45,482 nt of DNA, taken from contig JANRLY010000009.1 in the NCBI GenBank assembly GCA_033762075.1, positions 1-45,482 on the forward strand, read 5' to 3'. The notes below the pieces were generated by a model. That model did no database searches, was not told the origin of the DNA, and saw only the letters and a list, made by a program, of their open reading frames with translations. Source of the DNA: VFKI01 sp033762075. GTDB lineage: Bacteria > Pseudomonadota > Gammaproteobacteria > DSM-16500. The position numbers were made by a program, and so were the translations under genes. Of this stretch, positions 8,252 through 17,606 are shown piece after piece (position 1 is the first letter of the stretch; each line of letters begins with the position of its first letter).

Positions 8252-9610
8252 TTACCCCAACGCTGCTGATTGAAGATACTTCGGTACAATAACTGTCCAA
8301 CCAAATCGCTCATGAATTCTTTGTTTGAGCGCTTCTGCAGCCCCCGGTTCACCATGCGTAATAAAAACTTTACGGGGCGGATGATTGAAATTTTTCAGCC
8401 ATTCTAAGATTTCTTCATAATCCGCATGCGCAGACATATTACTGAGCACTTCAATTTTTGCACGCACAGGGATGACTTCACCAAATAACCGTATGGAATC
8501 TTTACCAGCAATCATTTCAGCCCCACGTGTACCAGCTGCTTGATATCCAGCAAATACAATCGTGTTACGCTCATCGGGAGCAAAAACACGAATATGATGT
8601 AAAACACGGCCGCCTTCGAGCATACCACTGGCAGAAATGATAATTTTAGACGTGGTTTCAAGATCCAGTGCTTTTGATTCTTCTTTTGAGTTAATATATT
8701 TTGCAATTTCACACACTTTGCGACTCAGCTTTTCATCCAAACGATGCAAATCAGAATGTTTGCGAAAAATATCTGTCGCATTACGTGCAAGTGGACTATC
8801 GAGATAAACAGGTAGATCAGGAATGCGTTTTAATTTTTTGAGTTGATACAATAAATATAATAAATGTTGTGCGCGTCCAACAGCAAACGCAGGAATAATA
8901 ACGGTTCCTTTTTGTTCGGCCGTACGATTGATGATTTCTGATAACTCATCTAAAGGATCTTTTTTATGATGTAATCGATCACCGTAAGTCGATTCAAGAA
9001 TCATATAATCCGCAGATTGAATGACTGCAGGTGCATGCATAATCGGATCTTGCGGTCGTCCTAGATCGCCTGAAAAAAAGACATTTGTATTGTAATGACG
9101 AATTTGCACAAACGCAGCACCTAAAATATGGCCGGCTGGAATGAATGTGACATTGGCTTCATTGAATAATTTATACGTTTTACGAAATTCGAGAGGCCGC
9201 AAAAATTTCAAACAGTTTTCAGCGTCTTCACGTGTATAGAGAGGTTTAGCAGGATGGTGACGAGAATACCCATATTTATTGGCAAATCGTGCCTCTTCTT
9301 CTTGTAAGTAACCACTGTCAGGTAACAAAATTTGACAGAGATCACGTGTTGCTTCAGAACATAATACTTTTCCATTGAAACCATTTTTGACCAACAAAGG
9401 TAAATAACCAGTATGATCTATATGTGCATGCGTCAAAATAATGGTATCAATTTGATTGGGAGGGATTGGAAAAGGCTCCCAATTTCTGCGGCGTATTTCT
9501 TTCATTCCTTGAAATAAACCACAATCAATTAAAACATTTTTACCTTCTATGTTTAACAAAAATCTCGATCCAGTCACCGTCTGAGCGGCGCCAAGAAAAG
9601 TTAATTGCAT
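8252..9610 (-). CDS. Metallo-beta-lactamase-fold beta-CASP RNA-processing exonuclease
   Basis: The 452-residue soluble protein has the motif HAHIDH at 61-66, a typical binuclear zinc site, with a further metal-site GHILGAAF and FSGDLGR. A beta-CASP insert follows (STYGDRLH, FAVGRAQHLLYLL), then the C-terminal motif SNMSAHADYEEIL and HGEPGAAEALKQRI of the RMMBL domain. These are the marks of the CPSF-73/RNase J-like family found in many bacteria under the name MBL-fold RNA-specificity hydrolase. It probably cleaves RNA in the cytoplasm; the true substrate in such bacteria is not established. It is 25 nt downstream of etfA on the same strand and may be read through from that operon. Confidence 0.9.
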   Translation of the reverse strand: MQLTFLGAAQTVTGSRFLLNIEGKNVLIDCGLFQGMKEIRRRNWEPFPIPPNQIDTIILTHAHIDHTGYLPLLVKNGFNGKVLCSEATRDLCQILLPDSGYLQEEEARFANKYGYSRHHPAKPLYTREDAENCLKFLRPLEFRKTYKLFNEANVTFIPAGHILGAAFVQIRHYNTNVFFSGDLGRPQDPIMHAPAVIQSADYMILESTYGDRLHHKKDPLDELSEIINRTAEQKGTVIIPAFAVGRAQHLLYLLYQLKKLKRIPDLPVYLDSPLARNATDIFRKHSDLHRLDEKLSRKVCEIAKYINSKEESKALDLETTSKIIISASGMLEGGRVLHHIRVFAPDERNTIVFAGYQAAGTRGAEMIAGKDSIRLFGEVIPVRAKIEVLSNMSAHADYEEILEWLKNFNHPPRKVFITHGEPGAAEALKQRIHERFGWTVIVPKYLQSAALG

Positions 9611-9635
9611 ATCGCATTATCCCTAAAAACCATTC

Positions 9636-10583
9636 CTAATGTATGTGCTGCGTCAATGCATTTTGTAACGCAGGTAAAATTGTAAAAAGATCTCCAATAA
9701 AACAATAATCCGCCACTTCAAAAATAGGTGCATCCGGATCGCTGTTGATCGCAACAATCACTTTGCTATCTTTCATACCTGCTAAATGTTGAATCGCACC
9801 CGAAATGCCGACAGCAATATAAAGATCTGGTGCAACGATTTTGCCAGTTTGTCCAACTTGCCAATCATTCGGTGCAAATCCTGCATCGACCGCTGCACGC
9901 GATGCACCCACAGCAGCGCCTAAACAATCTGCGAGAGATTCGATCATGTGAAAATTTTCTGCATTTTTGAGGCCGCGGCCTCCTGAAATAATAATACGCG
10001 CATCAGAAAGTTCAGGGCGCGTTGAAACATTTCGTTGTTCTGAAACAAATGTTGATAAGGTATTTTGAATGTCTTCATTCACTTTTTCTAACGCCGCTGT
10101 CGGCATTTTATCTTGAATCGCAGCTGAAAACCCTGTGCCGCGAATCGTTAATAGTTTGCATTTTTCTTGTGTTTGCACGGTCGCTAATGCATTGCCGGCA
10201 TAAATCGGTCGCACAAAGGTATCCGCAGAAATAATTTCGACGACATCACTGATCATTGAGACATCAAGCAATGCGGCAACACGCGGCAAAATATTTTTGC
10301 CTGAAGTCGTCGCCGCCATTAAAACATAATCATAATTTTTTGCTAGAGAAGCAATCAATGCGGAAGTATTTTCAGGTAATGCATGGGTGTAACTATCCGA
10401 TGTGGTATACAACACTTTTTTGATGGAGGAAAAACAGCGCGCTGTTTCTAAAACACCCTCGTCAACTTTGATCGGAAATAATAAATCAATTTCACCATTG
10501 AGTTGCATGGCTGCTGTCAAAGTATGTTGATTCACTGAACGAAAATGAGAAACATCAGGTTCAGCAATCATGAGAATTTTCAT
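9636..10583 (-). CDS. etfA: Electron transfer flavoprotein, alpha subunit
   Basis: The 315-residue subunit binds FAD and, with EtfB, carries electrons from acyl-CoA dehydrogenases to ETF:ubiquinone oxidoreductase. The C-terminal FAD domain is clear: ISGGRGLKNAENF, then GASRAAVDAGF, QVGQTGKIVAPDLYIAVGIS and GAIQHLAGMKDSKVIVAINS followed by DPDAPIF. The length is normal for the family. Its start overlaps the 3' end of etfB by four bases (ATGA), showing translational coupling. Isovaleryl-CoA dehydrogenase at 22678-23838 is a natural electron donor. Confidence 0.96.
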   Translation of the reverse strand: MKILMIAEPDVSHFRSVNQHTLTAAMQLNGEIDLLFPIKVDEGVLETARCFSSIKKVLYTTSDSYTHALPENTSALIASLAKNYDYVLMAATTSGKNILPRVAALLDVSMISDVVEIISADTFVRPIYAGNALATVQTQEKCKLLTIRGTGFSAAIQDKMPTAALEKVNEDIQNTLSTFVSEQRNVSTRPELSDARIIISGGRGLKNAENFHMIESLADCLGAAVGASRAAVDAGFAPNDWQVGQTGKIVAPDLYIAVGISGAIQHLAGMKDSKVIVAINSDPDAPIFEVADYCFIGDLFTILPALQNALTQHIH

Positions 10584-11329
10584 GAGATCACTCCTGTTTC
10601 GCGCAAACGATTCACCAATTCTTCTGCACTCGAAACTTTAATTCTGAGACGTTCACGTGACGGCGCATGCACTTTGAGTGTTGTAAAACGCGGCGCAACA
10701 TCAACATTTAAAGTATCGATGGGAATCACTGATAAAGGTTTTTGTTTTGCGCGCACAATATTGGGTAAAGAAAGATAACGCGGTTGATTGAGACGAAGAT
10801 CCGTTGTGATTACAGAAGGTAATTTTAAACGCACCGTTTCAAGGCCGCCATCAATTTCGCGTGTTACATTGAGAAATTCTGATTCACATTCGACACGAGA
10901 GGCAAATGTTCCCTGAGACCATCCCAATAAACCCGCCAACATTTGACCGACTTGATTGTCATCGCTATCAATCGCCTGTTTGCCCAATATACACAGTGAG
11001 GCTTGTTCTTGTTGCGCCAGTTTTGCAAGCACTTTAGCGACTGCCAAAGGCTGCATTTCATGTTGTGTTTCAACTAAAATCGCGCGATCAGCACCCATCG
11101 CAAGACCGGCACGTAAAGATTCTTGGGTGACTGTTGCGCCGATCGATGCAACGATGATTTCTTTTGCATGGCCTTGCTCTTTTAAGCGAATGGCTTCTTC
11201 GAGTGCAATTTCATCAAAAGGATTGATCGACATTTTGACATTATTGGTTTCAACACCAGAACCATCAGAACGGACACGAACATGAACACTAAAATCAACG
11301 ACGCGTTTGATTGCAACTAAAATTTTCAT
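10580..11329 (-). CDS. etfB: Electron transfer flavoprotein, beta subunit
   Basis: The 249-residue partner of EtfA starts MKILVAIKRVVDFSVHVRVR and holds the family segment NNVKMSINPFDEIALEEAIR and the AMP-binding region ADRAILVET. Its length is typical. It is the first gene of the etfB-etfA pair, divergent from the SDR gene at 11419; the 89-bp gap must hold both promoters. The ribosome site before the ATG at 11329 is weak. Confidence 0.96.
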   Translation of the reverse strand: MKILVAIKRVVDFSVHVRVRSDGSGVETNNVKMSINPFDEIALEEAIRLKEQGHAKEIIVASIGATVTQESLRAGLAMGADRAILVETQHEMQPLAVAKVLAKLAQQEQASLCILGKQAIDSDDNQVGQMLAGLLGWSQGTFASRVECESEFLNVTREIDGGLETVRLKLPSVITTDLRLNQPRYLSLPNIVRAKQKPLSVIPIDTLNVDVAPRFTTLKVHAPSRERLRIKVSSAEELVNRLRETGVIS

Positions 11330-11418
11330 TTGGAGCTTTCTTTCCTAGTTTCTAATAGATAGAGTATCGCCGATCTCATTTTTTTTTAAAAGTATTTCGA
11401 ACAAAAGGACGCGACTTT

Positions 11419-12177
11419 ATGAAAATATCTTCTCTCACCGCACTTGTCACCGGCGGCGCCTCTGGCATGGGTGAAGCCACTGCACGACATCTTGCCACAT
11501 GTGGTGCAAAAGTTATCATACTTGATCAGAATATCGAACGCAGTAAACAAGTTGCAGCTGAAATTGGTGGGATGGCAATCTCTTGTGATGTCACGGATGA
11601 AAAAAATGTTCAGGAAGCAATAGAAGCGGGAACAAAACAATTCGGCGTCCCGCGTATTTGCGTCAATTGCGCCGGCATTGTGCAAGCCAAACGCATGGCT
11701 GGCCGTGAAGGTCCTCTACCTCTCGCCGATTTTGAAAAAGTCATTCGCATTAATTTAATCGGCACATTTAATGTGATGCGCGTTGCCGCATTTGCAATGA
11801 CAAAATCAGATCCCATCGATCAAACCAATGCCCGCGGTGTGATTATTAATACAGCTTCTGTGGCAGCCTTCGAAGGACAAATTGGGCAAGTTGCTTACTC
11901 TGCTTCAAAAGGAGGCGTCGTCGGAATGACTTTACCAGCTGCACGCGAATTAGCGCAATTTGGTATTCGTGTGATGACAATTGCGCCCGGCTTAGTAGAC
12001 ACGCCAATGTTTGCTGCACTCCCTAACGCTGCGCGTAATAAATTAGCAGAAGCTGTACCTTTTCCAAAACGTCTTGCACATGCAACCGAATTCGCACAGC
12101 TCGTTCAATACATCATTGAAAATGATATGCTCAACGGTTCTGTGATTCGATTAGATGGTGCGTTGAGAATGCAGTAA
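11419..12177 (+). CDS. Short-chain dehydrogenase, 3-hydroxyacyl-CoA dehydrogenase type 2-like
   Basis: The 252-residue SDR has the Rossmann nucleotide motif TGGASGMGEA near the N-terminus, NCAG, catalytic Ser in NTASVAAFEG, and YSASKGG. The C-terminal SVIRLDGALRMQ and the loop VPFPKRLAHATEFA resemble human HSD17B10, which oxidises 2-methyl-3-hydroxybutyryl-CoA (isoleucine breakdown) and other short 3-hydroxyacyl-CoAs with NAD+. The exact substrate is inference, helped by the neighbouring etfAB and, further away, the leucine operon. It converges on emrB with no spacer: this gene's TAA ends at 12177 and emrB's stop codon begins at 12178, so the two transcripts must overlap. Confidence 0.88.
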   Translation: MKISSLTALVTGGASGMGEATARHLATCGAKVIILDQNIERSKQVAAEIGGMAISCDVTDEKNVQEAIEAGTKQFGVPRICVNCAGIVQAKRMAGREGPLPLADFEKVIRINLIGTFNVMRVAAFAMTKSDPIDQTNARGVIINTASVAAFEGQIGQVAYSASKGGVVGMTLPAARELAQFGIRVMTIAPGLVDTPMFAALPNAARNKLAEAVPFPKRLAHATEFAQLVQYIIENDMLNGSVIRLDGALRMQ

Positions 12178-13719
12178 TCACTCTGCTGCCGGAATTATTT
12201 CTGCCGGATCTTTTGACGGTGCTGAGCGTTTCAAGAGAAAAACAAGCGGCAGCATGAGAATAAAACTCCACATGATAAAAGCAAAAGCATCGACGAAAGC
12301 AATCATTTGCGCTTGAGCACCAAGGGTGTGCGCTAAAACCATAACACCTTTGGGCGATAAAGGATCAAGATGAAGATTTTGTAAATAGGTATAAAGTGCT
12401 GGATGATACGGGTTGATAAACCCACCGAGTTGATTCCAAGCCATTTGCGTATGACGTGCGAGCACAGTGGCAACAATCGAGATACCCACTGAACTGCCCA
12501 TCGTTCGCAATAAACTAAATAACCCTGCTGCTTCCGCACGTAAATGCGACGGCAGGGTTGCAAATGCAACAGCAGACAATGCTACAAACACCATGCCAAG
12601 ACCAAATCCTTGAATCAATAATGGCATAATGAGCCAGCCAGGACTGAGCACAAAACTATATAACGTCCCAAAATACATACCGATTGCGCCGAGAATAGTT
12701 CCTATCCCCATTAACCAACGCGCATCTACCCAACGAATTAATTTTCCAACCAACACCATGCTGATCATCGCACTAATTCCGCGCGGCGCCATCACTAATC
12801 CTGTTGTCAACACAGGATAATGAAATAAATTCTGCACCATCAGCGGCAATAAAATCATTGAGCCAAATAAACCTAACCCGAAAAGTGCCAACATAAAACT
12901 ACACAAAGCAAAATTGCGATCTAGAAAAATCACAGGGTTAAAAACATGGGTTTTATTTTTTCGACCGATGCTGTACCACAAGAATAATAAAAATGAGATC
13001 ACAGAAAATAATGCAACAATGCAAATATCCGTTGCATTAAACCAATCAGCTTGATTGCCACGATCTAAAACATATTGGCAACCACCAATCGCAATCGAAA
13101 TCAGCATTAAGCCAAACCAATCCATCACACGTGCTTTTTTGACTGTGTCCGGTAAAACACGCCACGTGAGTAATAAACTGACTGCACCCACAGGCACGTT
13201 GATATAAAAATTCCAACGCCAAGTGGCCACTTCAGTTAAATATCCGCCAAGTGTTGGGCCCAAAATAGGACCAATCATCACACCCATACCCCAAAGTGCC
13301 ATCGCGCTACCGCGTTCGTTTTCTGGAAAAATATTCGTGATGATCGCTTGAGACAAAGGGACTAAAGCTGCACCAAAAACACCTTGTAATAATCGAAAGA
13401 CAACGAGTTGATCTAAATTTTTAGCGGCACCACATAATGCAGATGCTAAAACAAATCCACCAATCGAAAACAGTAAATAATTTTTTTGACCAAAACGATC
13501 TGTGAAATAGCCTGTGAGCGGCATAAATATGGCAGAAGCCACTAAATAACTCGTCAATACCCAAGTAATTTGATCAGGTGTTGCGCCCAGAGAACCTTGC
13601 ATGTGGGGAAGCGCCACATTCACAATCGTTGTGTCGAGCACTTGTAATAAAGTAGCCGTCATCACAGCAATTGTGATGAGCGCGCGTTTTAAAGGTGTCA
13701 TTTTATCGCTGATGTTCAT
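12178..13719 (-). CDS. emrB: EmrB/QacA-type MFS drug efflux transporter (DHA2, 14 TM)
   Basis: The 513-residue inner-membrane protein opens with a helix containing LDTTIVNVALPHMQGSLGA, the DHA2 motif D1, followed by WVLTSYLVASAIFMPLTG and motif A (DRFGQK). About 14 TM helices are visible and the length is as expected. With EmrA and an outer-membrane channel such as TolC it would pump hydrophobic compounds or other substrates across both membranes, using the proton gradient. It follows emrA by 102 bp, an unusually long gap holding a large stem-loop. Substrate unknown. Confidence 0.92.
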   Translation of the reverse strand: MNISDKMTPLKRALITIAVMTATLLQVLDTTIVNVALPHMQGSLGATPDQITWVLTSYLVASAIFMPLTGYFTDRFGQKNYLLFSIGGFVLASALCGAAKNLDQLVVFRLLQGVFGAALVPLSQAIITNIFPENERGSAMALWGMGVMIGPILGPTLGGYLTEVATWRWNFYINVPVGAVSLLLTWRVLPDTVKKARVMDWFGLMLISIAIGGCQYVLDRGNQADWFNATDICIVALFSVISFLLFLWYSIGRKNKTHVFNPVIFLDRNFALCSFMLALFGLGLFGSMILLPLMVQNLFHYPVLTTGLVMAPRGISAMISMVLVGKLIRWVDARWLMGIGTILGAIGMYFGTLYSFVLSPGWLIMPLLIQGFGLGMVFVALSAVAFATLPSHLRAEAAGLFSLLRTMGSSVGISIVATVLARHTQMAWNQLGGFINPYHPALYTYLQNLHLDPLSPKGVMVLAHTLGAQAQMIAFVDAFAFIMWSFILMLPLVFLLKRSAPSKDPAEIIPAAE

Positions 13720-13741
13720 ACCATCTTAATCCTAACATTCT

Positions 13742-13825
13742 TTGATTTTTTTGTTGTTTAAGGCAAGTCAGCTCCGCTAGCCGGAGGCGAGCGAGCCATT
13801 GCCTAGCACAACAAAACAAAATCAA
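13742..13825. repeat. Extended imperfect stem-loop between emrA and emrB
   Basis: The left arm at 13742-13766 (TTGATTTTTTTGTTG then TTTAAGGCAA) pairs, with a few mismatches, with 13799-13825. Inside it is a GC-rich hairpin, CTCCG/CGGAG at 13772-13786. The right arm runs into the last codons of emrA. Such an intercistronic hairpin could attenuate emrB relative to emrA or protect the emrA mRNA end; this is inference. Confidence 0.5.
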
Positions 13826-14679
13826 GTTTTCACAGTCACTGTCGCTGAAGTGCCAATACGTAAAGGATGTTTTGGATCAGGATTTAAAACGCGCACGCGC
13901 ACAGGCACGCGTTGAGTCACTTTCACCCAGTTGCCTGTCGCATTTTCGGGGGGTAATAATGAAAATGCTGTACCACTGCCGCTGCGAATACTTTCGACGA
14001 CGCCTTTGAAATGGTGATCAGGATACATATCCACCTTAATGTCTGCAGTATCGCCCACTTTAATTCGATGCAAATCAGTTTCACGAAAATTTGCATCTAT
14101 CCAAAATTGTTCATCACTCACTAAAGCAAATAGAGGTTGATTCGCATTCACAATGTCCCCAACACGCAACGACATATTCGTGACCCAACCATTTGTCGGC
14201 GCTAAAACATTGGTATATTGTAAGTTGAGTTGAGAAATTTTTGCATTCGCTGTTGCAATAGAAGTTTGTGCAATCGCAGATTTTAAATTAGAAGTTGCAA
14301 TGTCCGCATCTTGTATCGCCATTGCATTTTTCTGCGTCAGCGTGACTGAACGATCAGCAATAATTTTGGCAATATTTTGTTTAGCATTCGCTTCTAAAAT
14401 AGCCGCTCGATCGCGCTGAAAAGTTGCCGCATACACATCAGGATCAATACTAAATAATTTTTCACCTTGTTTTACGTATTGATTATCAACAACATTGAGT
14501 TGATTGACTGGCCCTGTGACACGCGAAGCAATCTGAATCACATTGGCATTCACATAAGCATCATCAGTGCTCACATGAAACAAGCCATATAACCACCAGA
14601 GTATGCTCCCCACAAGAAGCGCAATGATACTACCTATTAAAATATTTTTTTTCATTTGAGTCGGTAAATTAAATTTCAC
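13822..14679 (-). CDS. emrA: EmrA/HlyD-type membrane fusion protein
   Basis: The 285-residue periplasmic adaptor has one N-terminal TM anchor (NILIGSIIALLVGSILWWLY), then the biotinyl-lipoyl-like beta-barrel part (STDDAYVNANVIQIASRVTG), a coiled-coil hairpin around residues 80-150 and the C-terminal FRETDLHRIKVGD segment. It is somewhat shorter than E. coli EmrA (about 390), mainly from a shorter coiled coil. I accept the GTG at 14679 because GAGGAG is six bases upstream; this site overlaps the stop codon of the preceding permease gene, so translation is coupled. An ATG eight codons downstream is the alternative. Confidence 0.9.
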   Translation of the reverse strand: MKFNLPTQMKKNILIGSIIALLVGSILWWLYGLFHVSTDDAYVNANVIQIASRVTGPVNQLNVVDNQYVKQGEKLFSIDPDVYAATFQRDRAAILEANAKQNIAKIIADRSVTLTQKNAMAIQDADIATSNLKSAIAQTSIATANAKISQLNLQYTNVLAPTNGWVTNMSLRVGDIVNANQPLFALVSDEQFWIDANFRETDLHRIKVGDTADIKVDMYPDHHFKGVVESIRSGSGTAFSLLPPENATGNWVKVTQRVPVRVRVLNPDPKHPLRIGTSATVTVKT

Positions 14680-14689
14680 ATTATGCTCC

Positions 14690-16642
14690 TCATATTTTCA
14701 TTGGCATAATGACTAATTCTTTACCACGTAAATGCAAATGTCTCTGCAGCGTGGTTGGCGTTTCATTATGTAACATTCGCGTGATCCAGTTATCATTTTC
14801 AAAAACAAGCTTGCTCGAAAAGAAAATACAATTCGAATATTTTTCGGAAACTTTTTCGGATAGAGATGTTAAAATTTCGACGGTGTCAGTACCGAAAGCA
14901 GAATAGCTTTCTGCAGCTAGTCCATATTGATGACAATAATCCACAAAATAATGCAGCATTTCTCCGACGTGTACACGCATTTCTTCAAGTGCTTTTTGCC
15001 CCGTGAAACTTTCAACATCAACAATCCCTGCGCTGACAAAAATAAAATTTTTAAAGTAGCGCGGGAAAATACGAATCACTGATAGCAAAGTATGCATGCC
15101 AACACCAAAACTTTTACCGATAAAAATGACTGCGGTTGGTTGTAAAGGATCTGGATCAGGGACGGGCGGTTTTTCTTCGATGACAGGTAATCTAAATTGT
15201 TCATCCAATTCTGATAGCTTACGACTGACCGTGCGATAATGTTTACGAATCAGAAAACACACCACAATCACAATCAAAGTCAAACCAATCGTCAACCAGC
15301 CGCCAGATTCAAATTTTGAGTACAACGTAATACATAAAATACTGGAAGTAATCAGACAAGCAAATGCGGAAAATGTCAGTCGCATTTTCCAACTTGACGA
15401 TGCGTTGCGTCGATTCTTCAACCAATAAACGCTTAGCCCTAACAAGGATAATGAAAAAGTGAGGAATACATTAATACTATAAAGTACGACAAGCAGTTCA
15501 ACGCTACCGTGGCTCCACATTAAAATGAATAATGCAGACACACCAAATAAAAATAAGCCATTTTGAATCACTAACCGAGTCGATAAATGACGAAAACGAT
15601 TGGGCACCCAACCATCCACTGCCATATTTGCCAATACACTAGGGCCGGCTAAAAATCCTGTGTTCGCTGCGACAAATAATAATCCTGCTTCTAAAAAGAG
15701 TGTCACCATTAAAGTCAAATGGCCTGCAGCAGAGTCCCCTAAAATAGAACGAAATACCACGGCATTTAATGTTTGCCCTGCGACAGGCACGGCATCCCAT
15801 AATAAGTATAAAAGGATAATCCCGGCTGCAGTAAAACTCAGTGACGTTGCCATATAAAACATCGTCCACTTGCCAGTACGAACGCGTGGCTCACTGAGAC
15901 GATTCACATTATTAGAAACAGCTTCAAGACCGGTATATGTCCCACCGCCTAACGAATAAGCATGCAAAATTAAGCCGATGACAGGGATCCAACCAATTTC
16001 AGCAGCAAAGCTTTGTGTGTGTGAAAGTGTGTCTGGCACAATGACAGTTAAGCCTTTACTGTGTGCAACAATCCCATAGACGATTAAACTAAAATGAATG
16101 ACGACAAACCCTAAAAAAATCGGCAAAAGAAATTTGATCGATTCTTTCATGCCACGCACATTTAAAACTAACAAAAATAATAATAGCCCTACCTCAGTCA
16201 GCAATCGATACGGTAAAAAACTCGCTGGGAAAAGACTAAACAATGCATCTACACCACTTGCAATAGAAACCGCAATTGTTAAAACATAATCAATAATCAA
16301 AGCAGCACCAGAAATCACGCCCACCCATGGACCTAACAATTGAGTTGCAACTTTATAGCCCCCGCCGCCACTGGGAAATAATTCGATGACTTGGTTATAC
16401 CCCAGCGAAATAATAAACACAGTCACTGCAGTAGCGACCGCAACATATAAAGCTAAATGCGTGTGTCCACCCAATGCCATGAAAGCTTGTTCAGGGCCGT
16501 AACAAGAAGATGAAAGCCCGTCAGCGCCTAAGCCAATCCAGGCGAGAAAAGCAACTAAAGAAACGTGACGTAAAATATTGGGATTAAAGGGATTGAGCGG
16601 GTCACCAACGATCCACTTTTTAATGCGTGCGAAAATAATCAT
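14690..16642 (-). CDS. APC-superfamily permease, KimA-like, with long C-terminal cytoplasmic domain
   Basis: The 650-residue protein resembles the potassium importer KimA and related APC permeases: GADGLSSSCYGPEQAF near the start, FPSGGGGYKVA, and IIDYVLTIAVSIASGVDAL, with about 12 TM helices to residue ~470. The last ~180 residues are soluble, include IFIGKSFGVGMHTLLSVIRI, and could be regulatory. KimA proteins import K+ with protons in Gram-positive bacteria; in gammaproteobacteria such proteins are usually labelled amino-acid permeases, so the substrate (K+ or amino acid) is open. It is the first gene of a unit with emrA and emrB, an unusual pairing of an importer and an efflux pump. Confidence 0.8.
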   Translation of the reverse strand: MIIFARIKKWIVGDPLNPFNPNILRHVSLVAFLAWIGLGADGLSSSCYGPEQAFMALGGHTHLALYVAVATAVTVFIISLGYNQVIELFPSGGGGYKVATQLLGPWVGVISGAALIIDYVLTIAVSIASGVDALFSLFPASFLPYRLLTEVGLLLFLLVLNVRGMKESIKFLLPIFLGFVVIHFSLIVYGIVAHSKGLTVIVPDTLSHTQSFAAEIGWIPVIGLILHAYSLGGGTYTGLEAVSNNVNRLSEPRVRTGKWTMFYMATSLSFTAAGIILLYLLWDAVPVAGQTLNAVVFRSILGDSAAGHLTLMVTLFLEAGLLFVAANTGFLAGPSVLANMAVDGWVPNRFRHLSTRLVIQNGLFLFGVSALFILMWSHGSVELLVVLYSINVFLTFSLSLLGLSVYWLKNRRNASSSWKMRLTFSAFACLITSSILCITLYSKFESGGWLTIGLTLIVIVVCFLIRKHYRTVSRKLSELDEQFRLPVIEEKPPVPDPDPLQPTAVIFIGKSFGVGMHTLLSVIRIFPRYFKNFIFVSAGIVDVESFTGQKALEEMRVHVGEMLHYFVDYCHQYGLAAESYSAFGTDTVEILTSLSEKVSEKYSNCIFFSSKLVFENDNWITRMLHNETPTTLQRHLHLRGKELVIMPMKI

Positions 16643-16831
16643 GAGTCAAAATGATACCTAATGATTTAAACTTAACTATCATACTCCTTTACGACTCATT
16701 TCAGAACAGGGCATTGTTACCTAGGCAGCTACCTAGTAGTCAATGACCTAGGGATTCACAAAAATGTAATACGAACGTCTAAAAATAACAATACAGTCAT
16801 TTAGTTACATTAAAACTCTCAAAGGCAATCA
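16643..16831. promoter_or_regulatory. Divergent intergenic region with three ACCTAG repeats
   Basis: This gap separates the permease-emr unit from the plus-strand unknown gene. Three copies of ACCTAG occur at 16719, 16731 and 16746, the first and third extended to ACCTAGG. The first two form a near-palindrome (TACCTAGG...CCTAGTA). Being between divergent genes, they may bind a regulator, but none is known. I see no ORF here. Confidence 0.3.
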
Positions 16832-17470
16832 ATGTATCTCACTACCACGCCTAACAAGCATCGTTGTAATAAAAGCATCCTGGAGGGAGCTCAAGTCTTT
16901 GATGAAACATTAAATCAGTTAGTTGATATCCTTTCGATGGAGAGCATCTTCAATCACATGGCTTTACAAATCACACCTGAATTCAACACATTAGGTGAAT
17001 TTTTGAAAGAGATGATGAACAAAGGACAAGTCATCCAATATGGTTGTGGCGTCCATATTAATTTAGATCGAGATTGGTCGATCGATGAATTTAGAGAGTT
17101 AGAATCGCAATGTTACGAAATACATTTAATGATGAAAAATTCTAACCATCATCCGCTCAAATCGTATACCGCAAAACTAGCGCAACTTCTTTTCAAAATG
17201 TGTTCAAACATTTATGGCAGTTTTTGGCTTTTTAGATCTGAGTATATGTCTATAGCAAATAAATTCTCACCCTCTCGTCGAGATAAAACATCTTCTAATA
17301 AAAATAAATTTTTTTCTCCAATCGAAAATAAAAATCCTATAGATGAATTACAGCAAAAAATTCGTCAACTCGAAATTGAGAATATCGATTTACGCAACAG
17401 AATTGTAAAATTAGAAACGCATGTTCAGAGCAATATTGCAATGTGTTCAAGTTTCTCAAGTGTCACATGA
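16832..17470 (+). CDS. Hypothetical protein with C-terminal coiled coil
   Basis: I do not recognise this 212-residue protein. Residues 1-140 are mixed helical with no membrane segment or signal peptide; 145-165 is basic and Ser/Asn/Lys-rich (SPSRRDKTSSNKNKFFS). Residues 168-195 form a clear heptad coiled coil (IDELQQKIRQLEIENIDLRN). The ATG has AAAGG seven bases upstream. The small Ser-rich C-terminal tail and lack of a known domain make a secreted effector possible, but nothing proves it. Confidence 0.6.
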   Translation: MYLTTTPNKHRCNKSILEGAQVFDETLNQLVDILSMESIFNHMALQITPEFNTLGEFLKEMMNKGQVIQYGCGVHINLDRDWSIDEFRELESQCYEIHLMMKNSNHHPLKSYTAKLAQLLFKMCSNIYGSFWLFRSEYMSIANKFSPSRRDKTSSNKNKFFSPIENKNPIDELQQKIRQLEIENIDLRNRIVKLETHVQSNIAMCSSFSSVT

Positions 17471-17606
17471 AAAATATGCAACATGCATGATGGTGTTACA
17501 ACAAAAAACTCTATGGTATCCTAGTGAGGCATCTCGCAAATCATGTTTGTCTTCTTTCATATAATAACTCATTGTTTCTAGGATGTTTTATTCAAGGAGT
17601 TCTATC

